64,000 bases of DNA, from assembly GCA_012295275.1 (NCBI GenBank), contig CM022679.1, positions 18,178,342-18,242,341 of the forward strand, given 5' to 3'. Under the pieces are notes generated by a model. That model was given only the letters and a program-made list of their open reading frames with translations. It did no database searches and was not told where the DNA came from. The translations under genes were made by a program, and so were the position numbers. Source of the stretch: Chrysomallon squamiferum. Taxonomy: Eukaryota; Mollusca; Gastropoda; Neomphalida; Peltospiridae. This document shows, piece by piece, positions 50,801-62,140 of the stretch. The stretch's first letter is position 1. Each line of letters begins with the position of its first letter.

Positions 50801-52962
50801 AATGGAAGAATATCATGTTTTACATTCATATTTGGTTTTGTTATATAATCTTTCAAAAAAAAATTTTTATACGATAAAATTATATTTTTGAAAAGCTGAA
50901 AGACCGCGATTATTTTAGATGCATCCCATAGCAAAAAATAGTCAAAATGGTGACTCTTCAGCAACAGCTACAAAAGCATTACCTATGTATAAGTCGACCC
51001 CAAAATATTACCTTAATATAGTCTCCCAAAAATTCGACTATACACAAGTATATACAGTAATTGTGGCAGAATATTAATATTATTTATAATAAACATTGTA
51101 TATTAACATTTTAATTTTAATGTCTTCATGTTGATGTTTTCTTTTTTGTGGATTATTTCATTTTCATCTGATTGATTATATACATACATTGTGTATTTTT
51201 ACCATCTGACAGGTAGATTCATAATATATAAATTCTTCATAACTAAAGATAATACCAATTAAAATTAAACAAAGTCTGAAAAGAAATATTTTTAAATGAC
51301 TGACACCCAGCATTCTTGTGTGTTGCCATGTAATTGGATATATGTTCATTTAAAACAAGTACATTTAAAGGGTTCTTAATAACATAGATTTATTAAGATA
51401 ATTTCTTTTTCTTCTTATCTTGCTTATTTCATTTCTTGCATGGCCCTCAGCGTTTTTATTTTTGTTTGATAATACATTAAAATTCAGGTCTGTCAGATGG
51501 TGATTTAATGTTGGATAATGCAGCCTTGGGGTCATCTTGTTTAACTGGACCAAACAATATATTACCAGACAGTTATTAATGTCAGTATCACATGCTGTCA
51601 GAAAATCAGTTACAAAATATTTGAAATCAATTAAATGAAAAGAAATCTATAAAAACAATTACACGTACTAAAAACAGAAAATTGTTTATTATATTTAACA
51701 ATATCTGCTTGATGACATTTTATAATTTAGAGCTTTGGTTCTCAAACTTTTTGAAGTCGGGGCACACTTGAAGCCTTATAAAAAATTGTGGGCACACTAC
51801 ACACAAAATGCTAAGAATATTTTAATGCTGAAGTCTGGATATAATATACTATAAATCAATTTTTTATCATCACAAATATCTACCTTGATCCTAAAATTTC
51901 GTGGGGCACACCTAAGCATGTCTTCGGGTACACCCTTTGAGAATCACTGATCTACAGCCACAATGCAGAATCATCACAAACTGTCTTAAGTGACAAACTG
52001 ACTATCGTATTTTCATATAACAAATTAACTCTTTTGTTTTATTTTGTTTTCCTTGCCTAACACTAATTCAGTACTACCTTTGCAATTTGTGTCAGTGTTT
52101 ATATTTTATAATATAAATACTTACATAAATTACAAAGCTAGTATTGAATCAGTGTTAAGACAATGGAACAGAAATGTGCAGTTTCTACATTTTATATATT
52201 ATACTGTGAATTAAAATTTCATTTATTGGACATTTAAGAAAGAGTAGCCCACCTCTGATCTAATCAATTCTAAGAAATCTACTTTCATTTTATGTAATAT
52301 TATTTCTCACAGAGCAGGCTACACTCATTCTTATGCAGTATCATGAGTATGAATAATAGAAATGATTACAGTAGGAAATAAATGAACCCAAAATAGCTGA
52401 TTCATCAATGAGCATTGGTTATCATACTGTAATTACAGTAAGATGATGTATTAATAAACAAAAATGGTACAGATATAATGAAATATTTTAAATATTGTCA
52501 ATACATTTCATTTTACTTTTGTATGGTTGTTTCATGTTCTGAACAACAATTAGTAATAATAAAGTAATAAAAGCATTACATAAGTTTTTACATTGCAATA
52601 ATATATTTTGTGTTCAATTTCAGATTTTAACTATTGCAGTATTGTCCATCCTTATTACAGCTCCAGTTGGTTCAGCACTTGTGGCTTTGTTTGGTCCCAA
52701 ATTGCTTGCTAAATTAGATGATCTTGATGGCAAATCACAACAAGTGAAAATTAATTCTCATGAAAATCCATCCATAACGATAGAAGATGAATTTCCAAAC
52801 GATAATTTTCAAAATGCTGATTCTCCAAGTGACAAAAAGAAGAAAGAAAATGATTGCTCAGAAATACCTATTGAAAATATCCCAGTAGAAAACACAAATG
52901 GCTGTGAAAATTTGAAAAGTGGAAAGAAAAATTCAGAGGATGACCTTATTATACGACTATGA
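41650..52962 (+). CDS. SLC9B2: SLC9B (NHA-type Na+/H+ antiporter), copy B, with two alternative last exons
   Basis: Common exons: 41650-42100, 42416-42503, 42778-42960, 43222-43397, 44081-44187, 44517-44681, 45035-45143, 45667-45803, 46199-46288. These join in phase 0 to 48759-48962 (569 aa) or to 52624-52962 (614 aa). Exons 2-9 have exactly the lengths of copy A (88, 183, 176, 107, 165, 109, 137, 90 nt). Family landmarks are all present: FLCPPHGILGG, ITDKEALPGGN, RAGLGLDPR, SPAVVVPSLL, the ion-binding pair SIDD (Asp281-Asp282), LFGLIGAAIT and AWLPKATVQ. The start is the first ATG after an acceptor at 41628-41629, so an upstream non-coding exon is expected. Copy B differs from A mainly in the cytosolic N-terminus and C-terminal tail. 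It arose by tandem duplication; both copies appear functional. Confidence 0.95.
44799..44826. repeat. (TA)n microsatellite
   Basis: TA run in the intron after exon 6 of SLC9B copy B, followed by (AAAAG)n. Confidence 0.9.
46592..47383. mobile_element. Non-autonomous DNA transposon with 13-bp TIRs
   Basis: The left end CAGGGTTTCTGCC and right end GGCAGAAACCCTG are exact inverted copies. A second, inner inverted repeat is built on 'acaacctgcccagtactgta' near 46825 and 'acaataatgggcaggttgt' near 47267. No coding capacity is visible. The CAG terminus suggests hAT, but the flanking 8-mers do not match. It lies in the intron before exon 10a of copy B. Confidence 0.65.
48759..48962 (+). CDS. SLC9B copy B alternative last exon 10a
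   Basis: Begins after acceptor 'cataacag' in phase 0 with LLTIAVLSILITAPLGSTAI, the last membrane helix of the antiporter. It then encodes a short tail ending NAKDET and a stop. AATAAA follows at 49073-49078. The tail is unlike that of copy A. Confidence 0.9.
   Translation, partial: LLTIAVLSILITAPLGSTAINILGPRLLKYRVKTIQIDVEEMENKQCFINDNHSGEQNILVNAKDET
49073..49078 (+). promoter_or_regulatory. Poly(A) signal for exon 10a isoform
   Basis: AATAAA 110 nt after the exon 10a stop codon. Confidence 0.6.
50248..51060. mobile_element. Non-autonomous DNA transposon, TA-flanked
   Basis: The ends are inverted copies of TACYGTATATACTTGTGTA (one mismatch), each followed inward by a 'gtcgac/aagtcga' motif. 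TA could be the target duplication. The 813 bp have no transposase frame; the internal 80-aa minus-strand frame has no recognisable features. Confidence 0.7.
51733..51949. mobile_element. hAT-type MITE
   Basis: The left end CTTTGGTTCTCAAACTTTTT and the right end ending CCCTTTGAGAATCACTG form imperfect TIRs typical of hAT MITEs. The flanks ATTTAGAG and ATCTACAG match at 6 of 8 positions, which fits a decayed 8-bp target duplication. The interior carries 'ggggcaca' motifs near both ends. Confidence 0.8.
52624..52962 (+). CDS. SLC9B copy B alternative last exon 10b
   Basis: Begins after acceptor 'caatttcag' in phase 0 with ILTIAVLSILITAPVGSALV, again the last membrane helix. The tail is longer, acidic and Lys-rich, and ends DDLIIRL. 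It is closer to the last exon of copy A (LVALxGPKLL and NDNFQ are shared) than is exon 10a. AATAAA follows at 53077-53082. Confidence 0.88.
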   Translation: MLTIAVLSILITAPVGSALVALFGPKLLAKLDDLDGKSQQVKINSHENPSITIEDEFPNDNFQNADSPSDKKKKENDCSEIPIENIPVENTNGCENLKSGKKNSEDDLIIRL

Positions 52963-55900
52963 CAGGAAGATGTTGAGTCTAGAAGCATAATGTTGTAATC
53001 TTTTAGAAATTGAAACAAATTTTTTTTATTATTATTGTTTTTGCTTGTTTGTTTTTGTTTTTTTTATACATCCAAGAATAAAGAAATTTACATTTAATAT
53101 AGAAATCCATTATATATACATCAGTGACAAACAAGAAAAATAGTCATTATCAGTTTCTAATGTGGTATTTTATACAGTAATTATTAGTTGTATGATTGTA
53201 TTTACAAGAAATTAGGTATGTGTGAAATGCTTTTTATATATATATATCAATTTTATTAATAACAGTATGATGCAGTAACATAATTTTTTTTTCTTTTTAG
53301 AAAGTTACTTATTTATTTATTTCAATTCTGTTGATATTTGTAACAATATAAAGGTTAGGATGGCTAAATTCACAATTCTGTATATACACATAACTATAAT
53401 AAATAAAATACATTTATATACAATAAAACCCATTTATATTATTCTAATGATCAGTTAGTGGTGATTTTTATACAGTATTTCAGAAATCCATTATTATATT
53501 CTTTATATCTCTTTTAATAATAAGATCTATACTTGGTGTAAATTATATCTTCAATTAATATTCTTAATGAAAATTTACAGCATAATAATTGATTTAATAA
53601 ATCAAAAATGCATTATTTGTTGAGAGTATTTATCATTTTACATTACAATATTTTACAGTTAAAAAAAAAAAAAAACCTTTCCATCCAGATTGATATGGTA
53701 TTTGATCATACTGAATTAACATACTCATAAATACTTTTTAATATTGTAATATTTCCATATATATATATGTATAGATTAATGCTATTTTTTTGTGAATAAC
53801 TTAGATATTTGAAATTAATGTGGCTTTTAAAATTCATTTGGATATTATATCTGCCAGTATAAACAGAAATAACAAAATCTATCTAAACATCACTAATTAC
53901 TCATTAATAATATTATTTCATGCTTTTAAATTATTTCTGGTTTAATTTATGCATGTAAAGCAGTTGAATTTTTTACCATTTATTTTCCTTGCATTTTTAA
54001 CTTATTTTACTATAACTTTAGTCAAATAGATTAATGTTATTTACTTTTTGATCAGAATCATTTGAATGTTGTTTTGTTTTTAATTTTTACAAGCTTGAAA
54101 AAACAGAACTGTCTTATATACTGATACATTGAATAATAGTTTACTGCAATACTGGTGTCAAAGCAATGACAATATTCTTTTCCTTTTTTATATTTTATAT
54201 TATTGTTTAAAGATCTGTTGTTCCATAATTCAGGAGTTTACTAATGCTATTGTACTGTGAACAGTTCTAATTGTAATTTGAATGTAGCTCAGCTGTTGTT
54301 GGATCAGCTGGTCTTTATTGCACTCAGTGAACTATTATAATGATTCATATGTGTAAAGGGCACATTTTTTGAGATAAGTTGATTTCATTTTTTTATTAAT
54401 TTTATTTGTAGATAAATACTGGAAGGTTTAAAATCATCACTCTTAATGTGAATTGTTATTGGTGGTGTTTTACAGTAGCCCACAATCACCAAGGGATTTA
54501 AAAAAAATAATAAATGTTTAGATTTTTTATAATGTCTCAAAACAATTAATCATTACATGGCATTTGATTTTTAAAGACCTAGGTGACTTTGGGACACTTG
54601 GTTTCTTTTAAAATAACTCTTGCCAGTGACAAGTATCCCGATGCTGCTCTAATAAATTTTATTTATTATGTAAATATAATAAATAGTACAGTAGCAGTTC
54701 TTGGAATTGTGTTTATTAGTTAAGCTTTACATAATTAAATTGTTCAAAATAAATAAATAAATAATGTTAATATTCAATTTGTATTACATTTGAGCAATAC
54801 AGAATCAGAAATGATATCACTATCAACTGATAGTTCGTCTTTTAACAACGTATAATATTTTAATTTTTGCATTGTGCAACAGCTGTGTTTAGCAGTGCTA
54901 ATGCATATATATATATTTCTTTTTTCAATTTATCATTAACATTATTACTATTATTATTTCATATTTTTATTTATTATTTTTTTTTGTCAAATAAAGATGT
55001 ATTCTATACCAGTTAAAAAAAAAATTATTCCCAAATGTAAAGCAAACTTTTTGAAGACAGTGTAAAAGATATCACATTTCAGTTTTTAATAATCCATTTT
55101 CCATGTATCAGTATTTCGGTGTTTTTTTGTCACCCAAAACTTATTTTAAGACATATCTTTATCAAATCTGCATTATCTATTCAATAAAGTGTTCTTTTTT
55201 ATGAAGGCCTTAATAGAGGTAGACTTACTAAGTTAAATATTATGTTTTAGATCTGTTTCAACTGATAGACGAAAATGAATAGGTAATTTTTCTATTATTT
55301 TGATATTGACAACTGCAGACGACCATATAGGGCACTTCACGTCAAATGGCTAATAAACAATAAATACAGGGCTAATTTGTAAAATACAAGACAGTATGTG
55401 AAAGAAGATAGGCCTAAATGTTCTATTTAAATAATTTAATCTATTCAGCATAATTGACTGTTTTTGTTTTTAATGATTTTTTCTAATATTGAGTCTTGTT
55501 TCGCTTTATTTTCAGATTTTCAATTCCCCTTACAAAATAAACTGATATTTGATCTGATTTTAATTTAAAAGGACAGTAAATTAGCGCAAGAGGTTGGGAA
55601 TTCACTGTTGCTGGTGGTGGTGGAGAGGGGACAATTTTTTTTTTAAAAATTAACAAAGGCCCCTAGCAACCTTTAGCTTGAGTGTAATCAGCAGTATATA
55701 TTTATATATATTTCTACATTATATAGGTTATAATAAAAGTATGACAAATATTTAGCTTTGTGTTCAGAGAAACAATTTAGATTTATGCAGAAGAGTTAAT
55801 GCATTCAGAATTATGATACCAACATTAAATTTAATAAAATGTTTTTTCAAATCTTGGTTGGACTTGTGTATACTTTATAGTTGCCCTGTTGCCCGAGGCG

Positions 55901-56092
55901 AGACAAACTAGTGTCAGGCAAATCAAAACCGTATCATGTGTCATATACTTGGTGACTGAAAAATTCAGCAAGAAACTGGGAACTCATTTTTTAATTCATT
56001 GGTTTTTACTCATTCCTATTAGGACATAGGACATAACAGCGACCACTTCTCTAATCTAACAGTTTGAAAATATTCAGAACATCTTGGCAAAC
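52963..56092. other. 3' flank of SLC9B copy B
   Basis: AT-rich DNA with homopolymer runs. No exon, RNA gene or classified transposon recognised. A G-rich patch 'ggtggtggtggagaggggac' lies near 55613. Confidence 0.4.
53077..53082 (+). promoter_or_regulatory. Poly(A) signal for exon 10b isoform
   Basis: AATAAA 114 nt after the exon 10b stop codon. Confidence 0.6.
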
Positions 56093-57770
56093 GGACAATT
56101 CCCCACTCAGACAATTCCACACTTAGACCAGAATTAGTATTTTTAATTCAGTTTTAAATCTTACACAATGGCCAATGCTGTTAAGTACGTCTGGGACAGT
56201 CTTGCTGTTGTCATGCCTGTCAATGCAAAGTTTGTACAGCTTTTGACTGGATTTTGTGGGTATATTGTCTTGCACGCTTTGCTGGTGGCTCACCACGCAG
56301 GTCATGTAGTAGGGCAGTGGCAACCTGGGCCTGATCTTTTTGGATGCTATCAATGGCTCTCCAAATGGTAGGGTATGCATGTCCAACTAGCTTTGCAAAG
56401 GCACTGTTCCATTCTTCCATATGTCACTGGTTCTTGATCCACTTCAAGAGTAAGGGAATTGACAGTCTATATCAGTGGTGGGTACATAGGAGACATACAA
56501 TGCATCCTAAGTGGAGGGATAGATGCATCTGGAACTTGTGGGGGCTGAATATGAATGGAAGGCTCCAGATATATAGGTGTTGTCAAAGTAGTCCAGGAGA
56601 GGTTTGAGTCCTTCCGGTGTGTGCACCTGTAGATAAGTCATACTCCTCAGCAACATCATCCACTGGTATGCCACAGAAGAGTTTCTTCTCTACATCACTG
56701 TACAATACCAAGAGTCTGGATCTTTCTCCATGTGACCTGTGTTAGGTGATAGAAGCAGCCATGTATGTTGACTTGGGGTGATGTCACACCATTAATCACA
56801 GCTTGCTCAACGTCAAGGATGATGGTTGTGGGTTCAGCCTGGAAACCAAGCTCTGTACATCTGTCTTGTATGGTAGTGAACAGTTCTTTGTAGATGGATT
56901 GATGCTTATTCAACAGGAACTCATACACACAGGTCCAGCCAACTCTCCTAATGGTATGCGGATCATATACAGCTGAGTGAACAATAGTGGTGCAACATTT
57001 AATGTTCTGTCCATGTACCAGGAGTCAGAACTAGCGAAGTGATGCAGGACATTGTTAGTAGCAAACACTAACATCCTATGAGAAGAATCAACCACACTGT
57101 CATGGATGAAGAACTGTTCCTTGTCACTAGTAACTGTCCACTCCTCATCAAGTGTGAGATCATGAATACATAGTTAAATAAATATGTTAGAAAGCCACAT
57201 GCCTGTCCTGTAGTGTAAAACTGATCTCTCTCAACCAAAATGTGATCTCTGCTTTTATTGCCTAGGAAAGACCACACAGGGGGTCTCTTAACATATCTTC
57301 CCTGGGAGTGGTGCCGAGACTGTATGGAACTTTAGTAGACATGCAGGCACCAGTGGGTCCCCCAAAACAATAACTCACCATAGCTTATATAATTTTTAAG
57401 GAAATCTAACATCGATCATGTATTAAACAGGAGACTACTGTCTCTGTCACACATAGCTTATATAATTCTTAAGGGTTACATATTAAAGAGAAGACTTTTG
57501 TCTCTGTCACAGTGTAATGAGAACTATCTATCTGAGAATAAGTGATGAACCACATGTGCTGGCCCCCTTGTAAAGATTTCATCTTGTGTGCAATTGGAAA
57601 ATAGAAGCCACCTTCGTGTAGCCTCTGTGCACAAAGATCAACCAGTGTAATGAAGGATCATCCTCCTAAGTGCAATCAAAGAATAATTTGATAAACATGT
57701 AAAAGATACTTTTGAAAAATTAAGAGTGGTGAATTGTTCAAAATTGTCATTATGTTATGGGGAATTGTCC
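56093..57770 (-). mobile_element. MULE element relic with 13-bp TIRs
   Basis: GGACAATTCCCCA at 56093-56105 and its exact complement at 57758-57770 bracket a decayed MULE transposase. A further 'ggacaata' copy just outside the right end suggests the original terminus was longer or repeated. No 9-bp target duplication was seen. Confidence 0.7.
56150..57290 (-). pseudogene. MULE/FLYWCH-type transposase, frameshifted
   Basis: Minus-strand pieces in different frames match one DDE transposase of the MULE superfamily. In order they are RMLVFATNNVLHHF, SDSWYMDRTLNVAPLLFTQL (first Asp), ELFTTIQDRCTELGF, TTIILDVEQAVING (second Asp), HGCFYHLTQVTWRKIQ (CxxH region), and EEWNSAFAKLVGH (Glu region) with TIWRAIDSIQKDQ. 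Frame changes near 57100 and 56925, and others further on, show that it is inactive. No FLYWCH zinc finger was seen in the window. Confidence 0.87.
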
Positions 57771-59447
57771 AAGAGGGTTATTGTCCTGGCACCTGTAATT
57801 ACATTTCAGCCATAAAAGCACGTTATTCATTATTAGACCAAACCCTGGTAAAACATTCCAGATGGTTGATTGGGTGGGTGCCTTGACAACATAATAATAA
57901 TTTAATTTTAATAAAACTAAAACAATTTCCAGTTCCTTCATTTGTGTTGTTAAAACAATTTTTATAACATGCTTTTAAAGTGTGATTTAAGTTTAAAAAA
58001 AAGAAAGGAAATTTTTTAAAAAGAATGACATTTGGCCATATCATGATACAATTTAGTACAAGTAATAATAAATGTATTAAACAAAACACAAATGCTTAAA
58101 ATATATTACTTTCACTGCAGCAAAAATACACTTATCTTTATATTACAGTTAACTCTATCATGCATACAATTAATATTTATTTTCTTTGAAAACTATTGCT
58201 ATTATAAATGGTCTGTTTTGAATCTTTGCACTTTCCTTTATATCCATAAAACAAGCTCAATAAAAATAATCTAAATGGTTGCATAAGATCAGATTCTGTA
58301 TCGTATTCGTAATGAATAACTGTAAACTGTTTATACAGTTCCTAACAGCTTTTTTATTTGTTACTATGCATAGCAAAATGTCAGACATTTTAACCATTGT
58401 AATGGGGTGGGGGGTGAGCAAGACAAGCAGATCTTGTGAGACCAGTAGGTTGATATAATATATAAATGTTATAATATATCATTGTCTACGGAATAAACAA
58501 ACAAGACAGGGTAACTCTGGTAGGAGGACAAATGATCTGGTTCATAAAACAAATCACAAGCAATTAACTTCAGTAGGCATTCTGTCCTCTTTTGTAGTCA
58601 AACATCAACCTCTAGCTAACACCAGATTAATGGGTGTGATTTCATGTTTATCTGTTTCTGGTACTTGGACACCTGGCATTACTAATACTAATACCCTACT
58701 AATCTGTCTATAATCATTTCTACCACATATGTTAATTAACAATTAACATATGTGGTAGAATAAACATAAATATAAAACATATGCAATTTTGCAAGTAGTG
58801 ATATCAGTAACACCCCCAGGACCAGTGTTGCCACCTGAACTGAAATAATATGTATCAGCTGTTTAAATTATTATAAATTGAAACCAGTTACTTAAACTTA
58901 TGCCATAGATTTTAATTAACTGTGTGCTAGCATATTCAAAATAAATGAAAGTGCACAAATAAAATATATTTATTGTCTCATCTTTAATATCTATATCTTA
59001 ATTATCCCTTTTTAATAGACATTAAAATGAAAGCAATAAACCTAAATTAATTACAGATCAGTAGCACATATGTGAAACCAAATATAAAAAAACTTACCTT
59101 CACTAGCAATTGTTTAAGGTCCTTCAACATCAAGTCCAGACATTTTAATATATCTTGGTAGCACTTACTCCCCACTAATTTCTTTAAAACATTGTATAAT
59201 CTGATCTTTATGGAATAGGAAGCAATGGCTATTATTTTTTTATTCTACAGTTCCCAACTTAAAATGTTGCCAGCCTGGGCAACACAAAAACATTTAATAA
59301 TAATTTTAATTTACATAATAAAATCTGTGATATGTCTCTGTCTCACACACATTTTTATGGATGCCTCATAAACCACTCCAGATGATTCAACCAGGAAAAA
59401 ACAAACACACAAACATTAAAAACCTGGCCTGACGAAGTTTTAATTAA
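57771..59447. other. Gene-free intergenic stretch
   Basis: AT-rich DNA with no supported gene. Contains a short perfect hairpin at 58718-58760. Confidence 0.4.
58718..58760. repeat. 20-bp perfect inverted repeat, 3-nt loop
   Basis: The arm 58718-58737 is the exact reverse complement of 58741-58760 around AAC. The core is 'ccacatatgttaatt'. Confidence 0.9.
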
Positions 59448-59653
59448 AATATGGAAAACTTCTGGAGTTACATTATGAAAAAACATTGAAAAATTGTGCC
59501 TTATCCCACCAGTTTACTTGATTTTTCTAAATCCTTATAAAATAAATATCAATATGGAAAACTTCTGGAGTTACATTATGAAAAAACATTGAAAAATTGT
59601 GCCTTTTCCCACCAGTTTACTTGATTTTTCTAAATCCTTATAAAATAAATATC
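59448..59653. repeat. Tandem duplication, period 103 bp
   Basis: Two adjacent copies starting 'aatatggaaaacttctgg' at 59448 and 59551. One substitution was noticed ('ccttatccc' versus 'ccttttccc'), so the duplication is recent. Confidence 0.95.
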
Positions 59654-62140
59654 AATAGCTTATGTAACAGCAAATGCAGAATTGTATACTGAACAAAATA
59701 ATCCAGTCTGTATATTTCTAGGGAAAAGTGGTTGAAAATTATAATCATTTTACTGATATCTATAAAGATGGCTACAAAATAGCTCAAAACATACTAATTG
59801 GAAATGTTTGTCTGATTTTGGGAATTTCAGACAATGGACTAACTAAAAATCCACATTAAATGTTTTCACTAGTTTGGTACCCACATTCACCTAACTATTG
59901 GACTATGCAGTCTGTTGTTTAAAAAACTGTAGTAAAGTTTTAATAATGTTACCTTAACATTAGGAAGACCAGGACTGGTTCTCTACATTTTACATTTTTG
60001 GACTCTGGTTTAGATCTAACAATAAAGATATATACAATAGAATGAAAAAGATATAGTTTAACAGCATAGACAAACACTAAAGATATAGAACGAAAATGAC
60101 TAAGTCAATGTCAGCTAGGCCCATTAAATAAACAGTTAGCTCTTATAATCTGTATTGTAGTTCAAAGGAGTCTGTGCATAATGCCAGTAATTTAGAAACT
60201 TTTCTCTTCTACATGGCTGTTCAAGTGCAGCAAAATATTCAGTTTTCAATCATTTATTTATGTAATATTCAAAAAGTGCCATTTCTTTACATGGCTTATT
60301 TCTTTTAACAGTTTTCTAGAAGTCCAAATAGTTTTTATTACTTTACTCCTGAGAAAAATTCCTAAATTCAACACATTATTGCCAATTTCATAACTTTGTA
60401 GAGATTCAATTTAAATGTATTGGCTTTGGTTAATTTACCACATTTGTTACTGTCTGCTGAAATCCCCTAATTAAAAGTACATGAAACAAAATATACTGAC
60501 ATCACCTAACACGTGCATCCTTTAAATAATGATAATATTTAAACAAACAAAAAAATTAAATTAAATAAAAAATAAAAATAAACAACAACAAAATAACATC
60601 TATTAATGATATTTCACAATCTTAAAATTTAATAAACAAATAAAAAATAAATAATTTGAAACATAAAAAGTACGTTTATAAATTTTTGATTGCCCAGAAT
60701 AGTTCAGCTAAAAAATATTTGGCAAACATAAAACATACCTGAAATAAGTATTTATAGTTTTAACAGCAGTCTTATCATAAATAAGCTTCCAGGTCTGACT
60801 AGCAACATGTTTTTAACATTGTCCATAACAATAATCATTAGATATAATTAAAAATGTCAAGGATTAGAATATCAGCAATTATAATACCAATTTTATGAAT
60901 TTTTATTTATTTTAAACTTCTACAATCATATTTAATTATTATTATTTTAAAGTTATTAATATTTTCAATTATTCACATAAAGTATTTGCAGAGAATTCTT
61001 ATTGCAGATATTTCCTAACTATGGCATAGACAGTTTCTCATTCCTAATATAATAGAGTTTGATCTTCACTAATGAATCTATCTGTAATTTCAATTTCCAT
61101 TGCCACTGCACCTTACTACTGCACATTGTTTTGATTGCACTAGATGTTTTTACATGTTGGTGCACTCTATAAGACACAGGCAGGCAGTTCCTGTTTATTT
61201 TTCTGTATTTATTACTATCTTACTTAGCTGTGAAATTAAAGCACTGTACATTATCCATTCAACAAAAAGAAGAAAAAAAAACATACAAAAAAACAACATT
61301 AGTCTACTTAGTTTATTAAAATTTACTTGTTCTTCCTTTAATGTTTCTTTTCCTGCATATTTATTTTAATACTGTGATAAGTCAGTTATTACCTATAAGT
61401 GATCGTTTTGTGATCTGGTATTTTCACTGCCTCTTTACAGAAAGCTCCTGTATATATACGTCTTAATTGTGTTATGTAGGTACTAAAATAATTTAATATT
61501 ATTTCAATTTTTTTCTTCCACTATCTTTCAAAATAAGAAATATGAAAGTAAAAATTTACTAATATATCATGAAAAAAAGGTAGATATGTATTTCTAGTGA
61601 GATAGGGAAGAAGAGAAGTTTAATAGATTATTAACTGTTGATCATATTCCAAAATATAAAGACATTTTCTTAATTTAAAGCTGTTATGCATATTTCAAAA
61701 ATAATTTTATATGTATGTGTGACTACAAAAAAGTTGGATTGTAAAGCACAGAATTAATTACCATAAAAAGTGCTATTTTTGCATTGTATTTGATAAACTG
61801 AGATTTTTCTGTGTAAAGTTATTTTTAAAGTGTATAAACACACACCACACACACAGAGATGAACACATAATTTTTTTTTTTTTTTCACCTTTTGGATATT
61901 TATTTGTATTAGTATTTATTTTTTATTTGTTGCTTTTTACAGAGAGAAGATAATCCTAAACCAAAAGTTATCTATGAATATTATTATCACAGCCATTGTG
62001 ATACCTGTTCTGGAGCATTGGTTGCAATGAAAAAAACTGTGAGGTGGGACTGAACTTAATTATAACTATCACATACCTGTCACATTAACCATCAGGTTTT
62101 ATTATGTTCACCACTGTTATGCAATTTTTTAAAATAACAA
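59654..62140. other. 3' flank of the SLC35D3-like gene
   Basis: No exon recognised. A candidate minus-strand poly(A) signal lies at 61915-61920, about 220 nt after the SLC35D3-like stop. Short CA and T runs occur near 61840-61885. Confidence 0.4.

Noticed and set aside
48963-52623. A third, separate SLC9B gene ending in exon 10b
   Set aside because: No other SLC9B exons occur between 48962 and 52624, and the phase of 10b fits exon 9 of copy B. An alternative last exon is the simpler reading.
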